The position numbers and the translations under genes were made by a program. Positions 45,707-54,882 of a DNA stretch of 64,000 nucleotides are shown here, piece after piece. The stretch lies in NCBI RefSeq assembly GCF_016522065.1, contig NZ_JAEHFV010000002.1:186001-250000 (forward strand). Reading direction: 5' to 3'. The DNA is from Flavobacterium agrisoli (lineage in GTDB: Bacteria > Bacteroidota > Bacteroidia > Flavobacteriales > Flavobacteriaceae). Each line of letters opens with the position of its first letter. Positions within the stretch are counted from its first letter, which is position 1. Below the pieces are notes generated by a model. That model did not search any database, was not told the origin of the DNA, and worked only from the letters and a program-made list of their open reading frames with translations.

Positions 45707-45744
45707 AAAAAAGGCTTCGATTTTAAAAAACCGAAGCCTTTTTT
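45707..45744 (+). terminator. Terminator of the lipoprotein gene
   Basis: AAAAAAGGCTTCG (45707-45719) and CGAAGCCTTTTTT (45732-45744) form a 13-bp perfect stem followed by T. It lies 56 nt past the stop codon. Confidence 0.88.
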
Positions 45745-45889
45745 TAAGTTGTTATATTTTGGCAAAGTACCAATCATTTTATTTCAAAAGGGATTTTAAA
45801 GACCACTAGCAAAATTAAAATTTAGTTAATCATAAATGGAATTTAATCTTTTCACTATGCTTTTATTGAAATGCTAATTTTTAAATAAT

Positions 45890-46933
45890 TTATTTATTCA
45901 TCAAACTGCTCTTCATTATTATTTCACCAATTTTAACTTCAAAATAATAAAACAAATCTAAATTTTCATTTGATTGATTTTCTAAAATTACAATATCAAC
46001 ATCTGATTCTGGTAAATATACTTTATACGAAACAAAACCCCAACCACCACCTGTATGCCCAATATATTTTAGTGGTGTTTTGTCGCTTATTCTAATTCCG
46101 TAACCGTAGCCTATTTTTTCTTTACCAAAAGCATTATGCTGTGCAGTAATACTATAACTTGTCATTAATTTATAGGTTTCTGGTTTAAGAATTTTTCCTT
46201 TATGGAGTTTTATATCCCAAGTATTTAAATCCGTGATATTTGAGATAATTCCAGCAGCAGGAACCAAGTTTTCATTTTCAATTGGTTTGACTACCAATTC
46301 AAACTTATTATTACTGTTAGTATAGCCCTGAACTCTATTTTGTACTTTGTCTTGTTCGAAACAAAATGTATTTTTCATTTTCAATTCTTGGAACAATTCA
46401 TTCGCCACATCTATATATCTTCTGCCAGTACTTTTTTCAATTATCTTTCCAAGCATAACATACGCAGTGTTACCGTACTTGAAATCAGAACCTGGTTTAA
46501 AAATTAAAGGTTTGTCAACATCTATTATTCCAGCTGAAAAATTCAACAAATGATGAACTGTTACAGTGTCTGCCCAACTTCGTGGTAAATCAGGCAAATA
46601 TTTTCTAACTGGACTATGCAAATCAATTGTACCTTTTTCTACTTCTTTTAAAATTAAAACAGCAGTAATCTGCTTACTATTGGACATAATTACAAAATTG
46701 TCCTCAGTTGTTAAAGGTGTCTTTTTATCAAAGTCTGAATACCCGTAAGCCTTCTTATATTTCGTTTTGCCCTTTTGAGTAATTAGAATCACTCCGTTGA
46801 AAACCCTTGGGCTTTTCATTTTAATTATACTATCTATTTTAGACGAAAAGTCGTCTTTCCCCTGTGCATAACTATTACAAAATAAAAAAAATAATGTTGA
46901 AAATAAGGTTATTAGTTTGAATGCTTCTTTCAT
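45890..46933 (-). CDS. Serine hydrolase (class C beta-lactamase/PBP4 family)
   Basis: This protein of about 347 residues has a signal peptide (MKEAFKLITLFSTLFFLFC, ending SYAQ). The start at 46933 is chosen because the 41 residues upstream lack family similarity. Active-site motifs of the beta-lactamase/transpeptidase family are present: SxxK in IMSNSKQITAVLIL, YxN in DFKYGNTAYVMLGKII, and HTGG in YIGHTGGGWGFVSY. Members are D-aminopeptidases, esterases or PBP-like enzymes of the periplasm; the substrate cannot be read. It is monocistronic in the accessory stretch between the two glycan loci. Confidence 0.87.
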   Translation of the reverse strand: MKEAFKLITLFSTLFFLFCNSYAQGKDDFSSKIDSIIKMKSPRVFNGVILITQKGKTKYKKAYGYSDFDKKTPLTTEDNFVIMSNSKQITAVLILKEVEKGTIDLHSPVRKYLPDLPRSWADTVTVHHLLNFSAGIIDVDKPLIFKPGSDFKYGNTAYVMLGKIIEKSTGRRYIDVANELFQELKMKNTFCFEQDKVQNRVQGYTNSNNKFELVVKPIENENLVPAAGIISNITDLNTWDIKLHKGKILKPETYKLMTSYSITAQHNAFGKEKIGYGYGIRISDKTPLKYIGHTGGGWGFVSYKVYLPESDVDIVILENQSNENLDLFYYFEVKIGEIIMKSSLMNK

Positions 46934-47177
46934 TAAAATTTTCTTGTTTGATTTATTTCGTAATATAAGTTCGGTTGTATAATGCATGCTAGAGAACATT
47001 AGCCTTTGGAAAACTTCCTTTTGATTCTGAACAAATATAACTAAACGCTTTTGCAAAAAAAGGGTTTATCACAATTCATATCTCTATATTGTTTTTGTAC
47101 AGTTGCTAACTAAGAAGTAGCTCGGTTAACGTTTTTGAAAGCTCCAAAAACCCTAACTTAAAAACTTTATAAAAAAA

Positions 47178-48164
47178 TTAAATCACACCTAGTATTTTGT
47201 CCATTACCCAACTAGCGTGGGCTCCCGAAGCATCTTTTGAAGGATGTTGTCCCGAACCAAACAAGTCGTCGCGCATGTTTTGAACGTGGTACAATTGTAC
47301 GTTTTCCGGATGTTCGATATCCAGACTAATGGTTTCTTTTGCTGTTTCAAGCACAATTGGATCGTTTTCAAAAACAGAAAAGGTTATTTTGCCGAGGCTT
47401 CCATAAATCGAAACGGTATCTTCACGCAAATGCGTTCCAAAATTCCAACTACCCGAACCAGTTACTCCCGATTTGTGCAACCAACAGGCTGTCATGGCAT
47501 CTTGGGCTGAGTATAGATTTTGTTGGTTTAAACTTATGCCTTTAACGGTTGAAAATTCACCAAATAAATACGCAAACAAATCTAATCCGTGACTGGCTAA
47601 ATCATCAAAATAACCCCCAGGTGCAATTTGAACATCGGTACGCCAATTGTAATCCTTAGCCAAATCAACAGCCGAGGCGGGTTTGCTCAAAAACCAGCTT
47701 ACATGTCGAATTTCGCCAATTTTATTTTCGTTTAACCAACTTTTAATTTGTAAAAAACGAGGTAATGAACGTCGGTAATAAGCCGTAAAAAGCGGGATTT
47801 TTTTATCCTCAAAAGCCGCTACAATCGTTTTACAATCGGCATAATTGGGTGCCAAAGGTTTTTCGATACAACAAGGTTTTCCTGCTTCGGCTACTTGCAA
47901 AGCGTACATTTTATGCGAATCGGGCGGTGTGGCAATGTATACAGCATCTACTTCGGGATCGTTAATCAGCGCATCGGCATCCGAATAAAACTTTTTAATT
48001 CCGTGCCTTTTGGCATAATCTTCGGCCTTAGCAGCATCTCTTCGCATAACAGCCACAATTTCAAATCCAGCCGTTTTTTGATACGCAGGACCACTTTTTT
48101 TTTCGGTTACATCGCCACAACCAATAATTCCCCAACGTATATTTTTATTTTTTAATTCTGTCAT
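47178..48164 (-). CDS. Gfo/Idh/MocA-family oxidoreductase
   Basis: This protein of about 328 residues has the N-terminal NAD(P)-binding Rossmann fold (IRWGIIGCGDVTEKKSGPAY) and the family motif CIEKPLAPNYADCKTIV with the catalytic Lys. The C-terminal alpha/beta domain includes PGGYFDDLASHGLDLFAYLF. A longer frame opens at 48182 and overlaps the GH95 gene end; the ATG at 48164 fits the family. No signal peptide is present, so it acts in the cytoplasm. It ends the large minus-strand glycan operon and probably oxidises a sugar released there. Substrate unknown. Confidence 0.9.
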   Translation of the reverse strand: MTELKNKNIRWGIIGCGDVTEKKSGPAYQKTAGFEIVAVMRRDAAKAEDYAKRHGIKKFYSDADALINDPEVDAVYIATPPDSHKMYALQVAEAGKPCCIEKPLAPNYADCKTIVAAFEDKKIPLFTAYYRRSLPRFLQIKSWLNENKIGEIRHVSWFLSKPASAVDLAKDYNWRTDVQIAPGGYFDDLASHGLDLFAYLFGEFSTVKGISLNQQNLYSAQDAMTACWLHKSGVTGSGSWNFGTHLREDTVSIYGSLGKITFSVFENDPIVLETAKETISLDIEHPENVQLYHVQNMRDDLFGSGQHPSKDASGAHASWVMDKILGVI

Positions 48165-48175
48165 TTTGTTAGTTT

Positions 48176-50569
48176 TTACCAAAGAACTACTTTTTGTTCC
48201 CCTTTCTTCAAAGTTATTTCTTTAATTTTTTTATTAAAGATAAGTTTTGTTTTCCCTCCGTTTTTAGAAAGAACTGAAACTTTTTGCAAAACTTTATTAC
48301 TCCATTCCATTTCAATTTCAAATCCTCCACGAGCACAAATTCCTTTTACCGATCCCATTTCCCAGGCATCGGGTAAAGCGGGAAGTAATCGGATTTCGTT
48401 TTCATCAGACTGAACCAGCATTTCGGCAACAGCAGCAGTTCCACCAAAATTTCCATCAATCTGAAACGGCGGATGTGCATCAAATAAATTCGGATAGGTT
48501 CCTCCTCCTCTTCTCGGATTTTCGGTTTTCTTTCCGTCGGGATCTACATAACGAAGTAATTCACGATACATTTTATAAGCCCGATTTCCGTCCCAAAGTC
48601 TTGCCCAAAGATTGATTCTCCATCCTTTTGACCATCCTGTGGTTTCATCACCTTTAATTTCAAGTGTTTTTTTTGATGCTTCGGCCAAATCTGGTGTTTT
48701 TAGTGGCGAAATATGATCTCCAGGAAATAATCCGAATAATTGGGACTGATGCCTGTGTTTAGGATCATTGTCCTCCCAATCAAAATACCATTCTTGTAGA
48801 TTGCCTTTTTTACCAATTTGATACGGATGCAATTTTGAAAGCGCTTCTTCTAATTTTTTTTTAAAATCAGTATCAATATTTAGCACTTTTGAAGCTTTTA
48901 TGGTTTTATCAAAACATTCACGAATCATCGCCAAATCAGCTGTTCCTCCGTATAAAGTCGCTCCTACAAAGCCATCGGTTGATTTATATTGATTTTCAGG
49001 CGAAGTGGATGGCGAGGTAATTAAATTCCCTTTTTTATCAGGTACAAGCCAGCCCAAACAGAATTCGGCAGCGCCTTTCATCAAAGGATATCCCTCTTCT
49101 TTTAAATATTTTTCATCCTGAGTAAAAATATAATGTTCCCAAATGTGCGTACTCAGCCACGCACCCGCCATTGGCCAACAAGCCCACATAGGATCTTCTT
49201 TTCCAAATTGCCCCACAGGATTACTCATTGCCCAAATATCCGAATTGTGAGCCGCTGCCCAACCTTCGTTAACACCATAAAAAGTCTTAGCGGTAACTTT
49301 CCCAGTAACCGAAAGATTTTTTATAAAACTCAAAAGAGGTTGATGCAATTCGGAAAGATTGGTATTTTCGGCAAGCCAGTAATTTTCTTCCAGGTTGATA
49401 TTCATCGTATAATTACTACTCCAAGGTGGAAAGAAATGAGGATTCCAAAGTCCTTGTAAATTGGCAGGAACGCCCAAAGTTCTGGAAGAACTAATTAACA
49501 AATAGCGACCAAAATTGAAATATAAAATTTCGAGATTTTTATCTTCTTTTCCGTCAGCGTATCGCAACAAACGTTCATCTGTTGGCAAATCTGGAGCTGT
49601 TGTTTTACCTAAATCCAAAGTGACACGATTGAAGAATTTTTGATAATCAGCAATGTGAATTTCTTTTAATTTATTAAATGATTTTGAATAAGCTTTGTTT
49701 AAATTCTTTTCTGCAAGTGCTTTTTCATCTACACCTTCTGAAGCAGGATTTTTGTCGAAACCATTAAAACTCGTTGCTACAGAAACATAAATTAAGGCTT
49801 CGGTTGCATTTTTTATTCCTACAGTGGAATTTGAAATTGTGATCGTTCCATCGGTATTCTTGATTTTCGTCAAAGTTGTAAATCGTGTTCCTCTCTCTTT
49901 TATTTCTAAATATTCTGACACCACTCTATAACCTGCGTTTTCATTGATTGGAGCCCTTCCATTCAATAACAAAACATTATCTTTAACCTCAACTTTTGAT
50001 TGTAATTGACTGTCTTGCTTTATATCAAAATTTAAAGTGCCTTTCTTATTACTTGTCAATTTTATAATCATAATCTGATTGGGAGCTGAAACAAAATACT
50101 CTCGGGTAAATGTTACTCCATCAATTTCATAACTCACTTTTGAAATAGCATTGGAAAGATCCAATTCTCTGCGATAATTGGTTGCTTTTCCGCTATTAGG
50201 AAAATTAATTTCCATGGTTCCTAACGGCAAATAGCGTTCTGAATTTTTTCCTTGCAATTTTTTATTTAATTCCTCTGCCAATTTGTAATCTTCATTTTTT
50301 AATGCTTCGCGGATGTCAGGAATATTTTTGTATGCTTCTGGGCTCATATTTGCATTTACTGGTTCTCCCGACCAAAGTGTGATATCATTCAGATAGATTT
50401 TATCTGTAGTGACTCCTCCAAAAATAGTTGCGCCCATTTTACCGTTTCCTAAAACAAGGCTTTCCTCAAAAAATTCGGCGGGTTGTTTGTACCATAAAAC
50501 ATGGCTGGACTGAGCCATAATTTTTCCACAAAAAATGGAAATGACACAAACTAAATATATTTTTTTCAT
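48176..50569 (-). CDS. GH95 alpha-L-fucosidase or alpha-L-galactosidase
   Basis: This protein of about 797 residues has a signal peptide (MKKIYLVCVISIFCGKIMAQ; start at 50569 preferred over 50602). The N-terminal GH95 domain contains LWYKQPAEFFEESLVLGNGK and IYLNDITLWSGEP. The catalytic (alpha/alpha)6 barrel has the Asn pair in YTMNINLEENYWLAENTNL, the Glu in PSTSPENQY and the Asp in PPFQIDGNFGGTAA. The family is inverting and includes fucosidases and alpha-L-galactosidases that act on xyloglucan or arabinoxylan side chains. The segment LEENYW differs from the common TQMNYW, which may bear on specificity. It lies downstream of the inserted transposase gene, so its transcription may be separated from the rest of the locus. 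Confidence 0.93.
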   Translation of the reverse strand: MKKIYLVCVISIFCGKIMAQSSHVLWYKQPAEFFEESLVLGNGKMGATIFGGVTTDKIYLNDITLWSGEPVNANMSPEAYKNIPDIREALKNEDYKLAEELNKKLQGKNSERYLPLGTMEINFPNSGKATNYRRELDLSNAISKVSYEIDGVTFTREYFVSAPNQIMIIKLTSNKKGTLNFDIKQDSQLQSKVEVKDNVLLLNGRAPINENAGYRVVSEYLEIKERGTRFTTLTKIKNTDGTITISNSTVGIKNATEALIYVSVATSFNGFDKNPASEGVDEKALAEKNLNKAYSKSFNKLKEIHIADYQKFFNRVTLDLGKTTAPDLPTDERLLRYADGKEDKNLEILYFNFGRYLLISSSRTLGVPANLQGLWNPHFFPPWSSNYTMNINLEENYWLAENTNLSELHQPLLSFIKNLSVTGKVTAKTFYGVNEGWAAAHNSDIWAMSNPVGQFGKEDPMWACWPMAGAWLSTHIWEHYIFTQDEKYLKEEGYPLMKGAAEFCLGWLVPDKKGNLITSPSTSPENQYKSTDGFVGATLYGGTADLAMIRECFDKTIKASKVLNIDTDFKKKLEEALSKLHPYQIGKKGNLQEWYFDWEDNDPKHRHQSQLFGLFPGDHISPLKTPDLAEASKKTLEIKGDETTGWSKGWRINLWARLWDGNRAYKMYRELLRYVDPDGKKTENPRRGGGTYPNLFDAHPPFQIDGNFGGTAAVAEMLVQSDENEIRLLPALPDAWEMGSVKGICARGGFEIEMEWSNKVLQKVSVLSKNGGKTKLIFNKKIKEITLKKGEQKVVLW

Positions 50570-50622
50570 AAAAAATGATTTAAATATAAATTCTAGAAAC
50601 ATGCAGATTTATTCGGGATTCA

Positions 50623-50651
50623 GTACAGACGGGTTTCAAACCCGTCTCTAC
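50623..50651. repeat. REP-like palindrome 1
   Basis: AGACGGGTTT and AAACCCGTCT arms with a 1-nt centre (50627-50647) are preceded by GTAC and followed by CTAC. Read on the minus strand it starts with GTAG, as in REP elements. It is 8 nt beyond the stop of the REP-associated transposase gene. Confidence 0.85.
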
Positions 50652-50658
50652 CAGGGAA

Positions 50659-51174
50659 TCATTTATAAAAACAATCCTCATCCCATTTTTTTGGATTGTT
50701 TATAATATAATTGGCAATCCGATGATATTCTGAATCATTTCTGATTATATGATCGTGAAATCTTTCTTGCCAATTGGATACTCCTTTTGAATTCCTTTTT
50801 TCATTTATTTTGCGAGACGAAAATGATTTTAATGCTCGAATAAATTCAAATACACCGTGGGATTTTTTTTCTGAATTATCATTCGCATCATGATTATTTT
50901 TGGAATTATCCACCCCTACAATACAATGAATATGATTAGGCATTATCTGAAATTCGCCCAAAATAATATTTTCATAATGATTCGGTAAATCCAGCCAACA
51001 TTCCAATACGATTTGACCATATTCATTCAAAATCATTTCGCCATCTTTTATATATCCAAATAAATGCTCCCGATTTTTGGTGCAAATGGTAATAAAATAG
51101 CTTCCGCTTTTGTTATAATCCCACCATTTTGCTCTTGCAGATTCAATACGGTATTTTCCTTGAAATTTTTGCAT
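50659..51174 (-). CDS. REP-associated tyrosine transposase (RAYT, Y1 family)
   Basis: This 171-residue TnpA_REP protein has the N-terminal WWDYNKSGSYFITICTKNRE motif, the HUH metal-binding motif in QIMPNHIHCIV, and the C-terminal catalytic Tyr in HRIANYIINNPKKW. These single-copy domesticated relatives of IS200/IS605 transposases nick REP palindromes. Matching palindromes lie on both sides (50623-50651, 51234-51261, 51276-51304) and one lies 7.5 kb away (58765-58791). The module sits between the GH95 gene and the acetylesterase gene of a glycan operon, where all other genes are 10-110 nt apart, so it was probably inserted. The protein looks intact. Confidence 0.95.
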   Translation of the reverse strand: MQKFQGKYRIESARAKWWDYNKSGSYFITICTKNREHLFGYIKDGEMILNEYGQIVLECWLDLPNHYENIILGEFQIMPNHIHCIVGVDNSKNNHDANDNSEKKSHGVFEFIRALKSFSSRKINEKRNSKGVSNWQERFHDHIIRNDSEYHRIANYIINNPKKWDEDCFYK

Positions 51175-51233
51175 ATTGTTTTGTAATTCTATAATCCAAA
51201 TTACTACATATTATTGAATCATCGCGAAATTCA

Positions 51234-51261
51234 GTACAGATTGGTTTGAAACCTGTATCGG
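51234..51261. repeat. REP-like palindrome 2 (degenerate)
   Basis: This degenerate copy (GTACAGATTGGTTTGAAACC and following CTGTATCGG) keeps the GGTTTGAAACC core. It lies 60 nt upstream of the transposase start. Confidence 0.7.
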
Positions 51262-51275
51262 AATCCACTTCCGTA

Positions 51276-51304
51276 GTACAGACGGGTTTGAAACCCGTCT
51301 CTAC
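51276..51304. repeat. REP-like palindrome 3
   Basis: Perfect arms AGACGGGTTT and AAACCCGTCT (51280-51300) lie between GTAC and CTAC, in the same orientation as copy 1. It ends 4 nt before the stop codon of the acetylesterase gene. Confidence 0.85.
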
Positions 51305-51307
51305 GTG

Positions 51308-53254
51308 TTATGGATTTATTTTATATTTCTCGCTTGCCGTAATCAATTCCCAATTATCGGTTCGGAATGGCGATGCTGGAAATTTTTCTTTATTAAAAAG
51401 ATTGATTTCTGTATCATCATCAGCCCAACCGTAACGAACTGCCAACGGATTTTGAACTTTATCGCTTGAAACAATTATTTGATTCCCTTGAATATGTGCT
51501 TTCGCAAAATGAAAAATTTTGTCAGCACCGGCGATTTCGAATCCTTTTAATTCGGAATTATTTGGTCTTGATAATCCACTGCCAATGTTTGTAAAAGTCA
51601 GAATGATTTGATTTTCTTTGATTTCTTGCGATTTGTACATTGGTCCACTGCAAACTTGTTTTTTACCGTAATCATTATTCAGGGCAATGGCTGCCAAACG
51701 CAATCCAACATCTTGTTTGTTGGTTGGGTGAATATCCTTTGCGTTTCCAATATCTGTTGTAACGACCATTCCGGTATTTGGAAGTTTTAATGTTTCAGAT
51801 TGTGCTTCTCTCAATTCTGCCCATTTACTTCCCGAATTGCTATTGCCATTAAATTCATTAAAAGTGGATAATTGCACAAAATAAAAAGGGAAATCGCCTT
51901 GTTTGAATTTAATTCTCCAATCCTGAATTAGTAACGGAAATGCTTTTTTATATTGAGCAGCCCTTGACACATTTGCCTCGCCCTGATACCACAAAACGCC
52001 TTGAATAGCATACGGAACCAACGGATTTACCATCGCATTGTACAATAATGAAGGATAACTATTTGGCGAAATTTCGATTCTTACTTTCACAACATTAAAT
52101 TTCCAAAGTCCGTCAAGTGGTAAATTTGAATCTTTAAAATCGATTTTCAAATCGGATGGATCGCCGTAAATTCCGCCTCCTCCTGAATAATCTGTGATTC
52201 TAACAGCGATTACGTTTGTTCCTTCTTTCAAAACACCAGATGGAATTTTATACACTCTTAGTTTATCCCAAAGATTGTTTGTTCCTACTTGAACACCATT
52301 TACGTAAGTCAGGTCCTCATCGTCCACTTTAGCTAAATACAAAACGGCTTCTTTTTTGGCTTGCTCTGCAGTTAAAACAATTGTTTTTCGCATCCAAACA
52401 ATTCCGTCGATATTGCCAATTTGTTGGTTTTCCCAAAGTGAAGGTACTTTGATTTCTGGCCAATTTGCGTCTTGAAATTCAGGATCTTTAAACTGACTTT
52501 CGTTATCCAACGAAACATCAAAACCTTGGATTTTTTTGATATTTCCTAAAGCTGATTTTCTATAATTTTCCAAAACTTCGTCCATGTTTACCGAAGGAAC
52601 CTGGGCAATCATTTCTTTAAATTCGGAACTATTTTCGAGGGCTTCTTTACTTGTCCAAGTTTCTACGCAAGTTCCTCCCCAAGAAGTGTGCAATAACCCT
52701 ATTGGAATGTTTAACTCTTTGTATATTTTTCTAGCAAAATAAAATCCGGCAGCCGTAAAATCTCCAACCGTTTGCTCGTTACTACTACTCCATTTAGCCG
52801 ATTTGAAGTCCTCTTTCGGAGTTGAACTCATATCTTTTTCAACCAAAAACTGACGGATTTGAGGATAGTTGGCATCCTTCTTTTCGATTTCAAAATCCTT
52901 GGCTTGTTTTACGGTAAACTCCATATTCGATTGTCCGCTGCAAATCCAAACTTCGCCCACCAAAACATCTTTAATGACAATTTTATTTTTTCCTATAATG
53001 GTTAATTCAAAAGGACCACCAGCATTTTCAGCATCCAAATTTAAAATCCATTTTCCATCTTTATTAGCAACAATGGTTTTAACTTGTTTGTTAAAACGGA
53101 CTTCTATTTTTTCATTAGCATCTGCCCAACCCCAAATCGAAATTGGTTTATTGCGTTGAAAAACCATCCCGTCGGTAAATAACAACGGCATTCTAACATT
53201 AGCATTAGCTATTAAGCTTGCTACCAAAAAAAGAAATACTAAACTTTTTTTCAT
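51308..53254 (-). CDS. SGNH/SASA-family carbohydrate acetylesterase
   Basis: This 648-residue esterase has a signal peptide (about 1-19). The N-terminal beta-sandwich contains MVFQRNKPISIWGWADANEK. The SGNH nucleophile motif is WICSGQSNMEF (Ser109). A jelly-roll insert of about residues 240-370 (GIVWMRKTIVL to TNVIAVRITDYSG) interrupts the hydrolase. GVLWYQGEANVSRA and the catalytic Asp-His motif AKDIHPTNKQDVG complete the site. The family includes sialate O-acetylesterases and plant-polysaccharide acetylesterases (CE20-like); in this locus the substrate is probably acetylated xyloglucan or xylan fragments. It is an intact paralogue of the frameshifted gene at 41825. Confidence 0.9.
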   Translation of the reverse strand: MKKSLVFLFLVASLIANANVRMPLLFTDGMVFQRNKPISIWGWADANEKIEVRFNKQVKTIVANKDGKWILNLDAENAGGPFELTIIGKNKIVIKDVLVGEVWICSGQSNMEFTVKQAKDFEIEKKDANYPQIRQFLVEKDMSSTPKEDFKSAKWSSSNEQTVGDFTAAGFYFARKIYKELNIPIGLLHTSWGGTCVETWTSKEALENSSEFKEMIAQVPSVNMDEVLENYRKSALGNIKKIQGFDVSLDNESQFKDPEFQDANWPEIKVPSLWENQQIGNIDGIVWMRKTIVLTAEQAKKEAVLYLAKVDDEDLTYVNGVQVGTNNLWDKLRVYKIPSGVLKEGTNVIAVRITDYSGGGGIYGDPSDLKIDFKDSNLPLDGLWKFNVVKVRIEISPNSYPSLLYNAMVNPLVPYAIQGVLWYQGEANVSRAAQYKKAFPLLIQDWRIKFKQGDFPFYFVQLSTFNEFNGNSNSGSKWAELREAQSETLKLPNTGMVVTTDIGNAKDIHPTNKQDVGLRLAAIALNNDYGKKQVCSGPMYKSQEIKENQIILTFTNIGSGLSRPNNSELKGFEIAGADKIFHFAKAHIQGNQIIVSSDKVQNPLAVRYGWADDDTEINLFNKEKFPASPFRTDNWELITASEKYKINP

Positions 53255-53286
53255 ATTTTATATTTTTAAAAAAGTCTTTAAGCTAC

Positions 53287-53347
53287 TGAGATTCTAAAAT
53301 TCCCAGTCTTAACAAAACTTTGAACCTTAGAATCTCAACCTATTAAT
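53287..53347. repeat. 11-bp perfect inverted repeat between esterase and GH5 genes
   Basis: TGAGATTCTAA (53287-53297) and TTAGAATCTCA (53337-53347) are separated by 39 nt. It fills the 103-nt gap between the GH5 and acetylesterase genes. The long loop makes it a poor terminator; it may be an mRNA-processing or decayed repeat element. Confidence 0.45.
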
Positions 53348-53357
53348 AACTTTGAAT

Positions 53358-54851
53358 TTATTTTATACCTTCTTTTAAAGCATTTAAAATCTGGGTATCA
53401 AAAACGGTATTACTACTTCTATCAAAAATACCAAATCCATTATTTTTTATACTTCCTTCATCCCAATAAAATGGAATTAAACTGTTTAATTTGGCTTGTT
53501 TTACCACATATTGTAAATAATAAGCTCTTGATTTCAAATGCAATGCTAGAGCATCTCCTGTTAAATCGGTTCGACGGATGGCTCCGAATTCGCCCATTAT
53601 TACAGGGATTCCTTTATCAACAAATTTTGTTTTCATTAATTTAAAATCCGAGTCAACTTGAGATTCTTCGCCCCAAGCAGGGTTTCTGCTTGCATCTGTT
53701 ATAGAGTGATTATCGGCTCCCCAATAATAAAACATTTTCCCCCAGGATTCGTCTTTAGTTAATCCAGCAAACTGCCAAGGAGCATAATAATGAATTTCGA
53801 CCATCATTCTATTTGTTGTTGTATCCGTTGGTAAAACATTCATCAAATTATTAGTTTTGCCAATATCTGTTGCTGGTCCTTGTACAATTAGAGTACGATA
53901 AGCATTTTTACCCCCGGTAGAACGTACTGCATTAATAAAAGTTTGATGATAGGAAGTTAAAACTGCCATTTCAGTAGCATCATCTACGTGAGGCTCATTT
54001 GCGCTAGCAAAAAGAACATGTTCATCAAAACCACGTAAATGTGTTGCAATTTGTTCCCAAAATGCTTTTTGTTTAGCATTGTTTGCTTCTTTTTTGGCTT
54101 CAGTACAGTTTTCTTCTAACCATCCGCCATCCCAATGGATATTTACAATTACATACATGTCATTGTCTGTACAATATTGAACAACTTCTTTTACTCTGTT
54201 CAACCAAACGTCATTGATTTTAGCAGTTGTAGTATTTGCATTCTGATTCCAAGAACATGGAATTCGGATGGCATTAAATCCGTTTGCTTTTACAGCATCG
54301 ATCAAAGCTTTAGTCACTTTTGGATTACCCCACGCGGTTTCGCCACCAATAGCTTCCAATGTATTACCAATATTCCATCCTAACTTCATTTTAGAAGCTA
54401 ATTCAACAGCTGAACTGCTCATTCCTGTTGCATCGGCTGGAAGCGGATTGGTATTGTAACTCGGATACAATTCTTGTGGTGTGGTTACTGTGATTCCGGT
54501 TTGGGTTATTTCTATTTTTTGAGATGTAATTTCAGAACTCGAAACAGTTAAAGTAGCTTTTCTTGTTTCGGTACTTGTATTTTTAGAAACTGAAATAATA
54601 AGTTTTGTAGTTCCTGCTCCACCAGTAATTTTATTAACTAAAATCCAATCGGAAGCTGAGTTAGAAATTGTCCAAAACGATACATTCGTTTCTAAAGTTA
54701 CTTCCTCAATTTTAGCCTTTGAAGTAATTTCAAAACTTTTTGAACTTAGGGTTATTTTTTTTACTTCTTCCACCTCATCGGGCGAATTGTTACTGCAACT
54801 TACCAAAACGACCATCAAAATTCCGATTGCCGAAAAAAACCATTTATTCAT
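53358..54851 (-). CDS. GH5 (subfamily 4-like) endo-beta-glucanase/xyloglucanase with BACON domain
   Basis: This lipoprotein of about 497 residues has Cys19 (VLVSCSNNSPDEVEE) and a start at 54851; a longer frame opens at 54866. A BACON domain follows (about 30-120, VSFWTISNSASDWILV), then the GH5 barrel from MKLGWNIGNTLEAIGGETAWG. Counting from 54866, the acid/base is Glu291 in FASANEPHVDD and the nucleophile is Glu426 in VIMGEFGAIRR. BACON plus GH5_4 is the architecture of the surface endo-xyloglucanase of the Bacteroides ovatus xyloglucan locus. It would cut the backbone at the cell surface. Xyloglucan versus mixed-linkage glucan cannot be settled from sequence alone. Confidence 0.92.
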   Translation of the reverse strand: MNKWFFSAIGILMVVLVSCSNNSPDEVEEVKKITLSSKSFEITSKAKIEEVTLETNVSFWTISNSASDWILVNKITGGAGTTKLIISVSKNTSTETRKATLTVSSSEITSQKIEITQTGITVTTPQELYPSYNTNPLPADATGMSSSAVELASKMKLGWNIGNTLEAIGGETAWGNPKVTKALIDAVKANGFNAIRIPCSWNQNANTTTAKINDVWLNRVKEVVQYCTDNDMYVIVNIHWDGGWLEENCTEAKKEANNAKQKAFWEQIATHLRGFDEHVLFASANEPHVDDATEMAVLTSYHQTFINAVRSTGGKNAYRTLIVQGPATDIGKTNNLMNVLPTDTTTNRMMVEIHYYAPWQFAGLTKDESWGKMFYYWGADNHSITDASRNPAWGEESQVDSDFKLMKTKFVDKGIPVIMGEFGAIRRTDLTGDALALHLKSRAYYLQYVVKQAKLNSLIPFYWDEGSIKNNGFGIFDRSSNTVFDTQILNALKEGIK

Positions 54852-54882
54852 GAAACGCTCGCTCATAACTTCTATTTTTAGT

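Noticed and set aside
49133..49459. 108-residue plus-strand frame inside GH95
   Set aside because: It is antisense to the GH95 catalytic domain, with no start context or protein features.
50623..51304. Short palindromes considered as a CRISPR array
   Set aside because: Only three local copies, unevenly spaced, flanking a RAYT gene with no cas genes; a REP system explains them.
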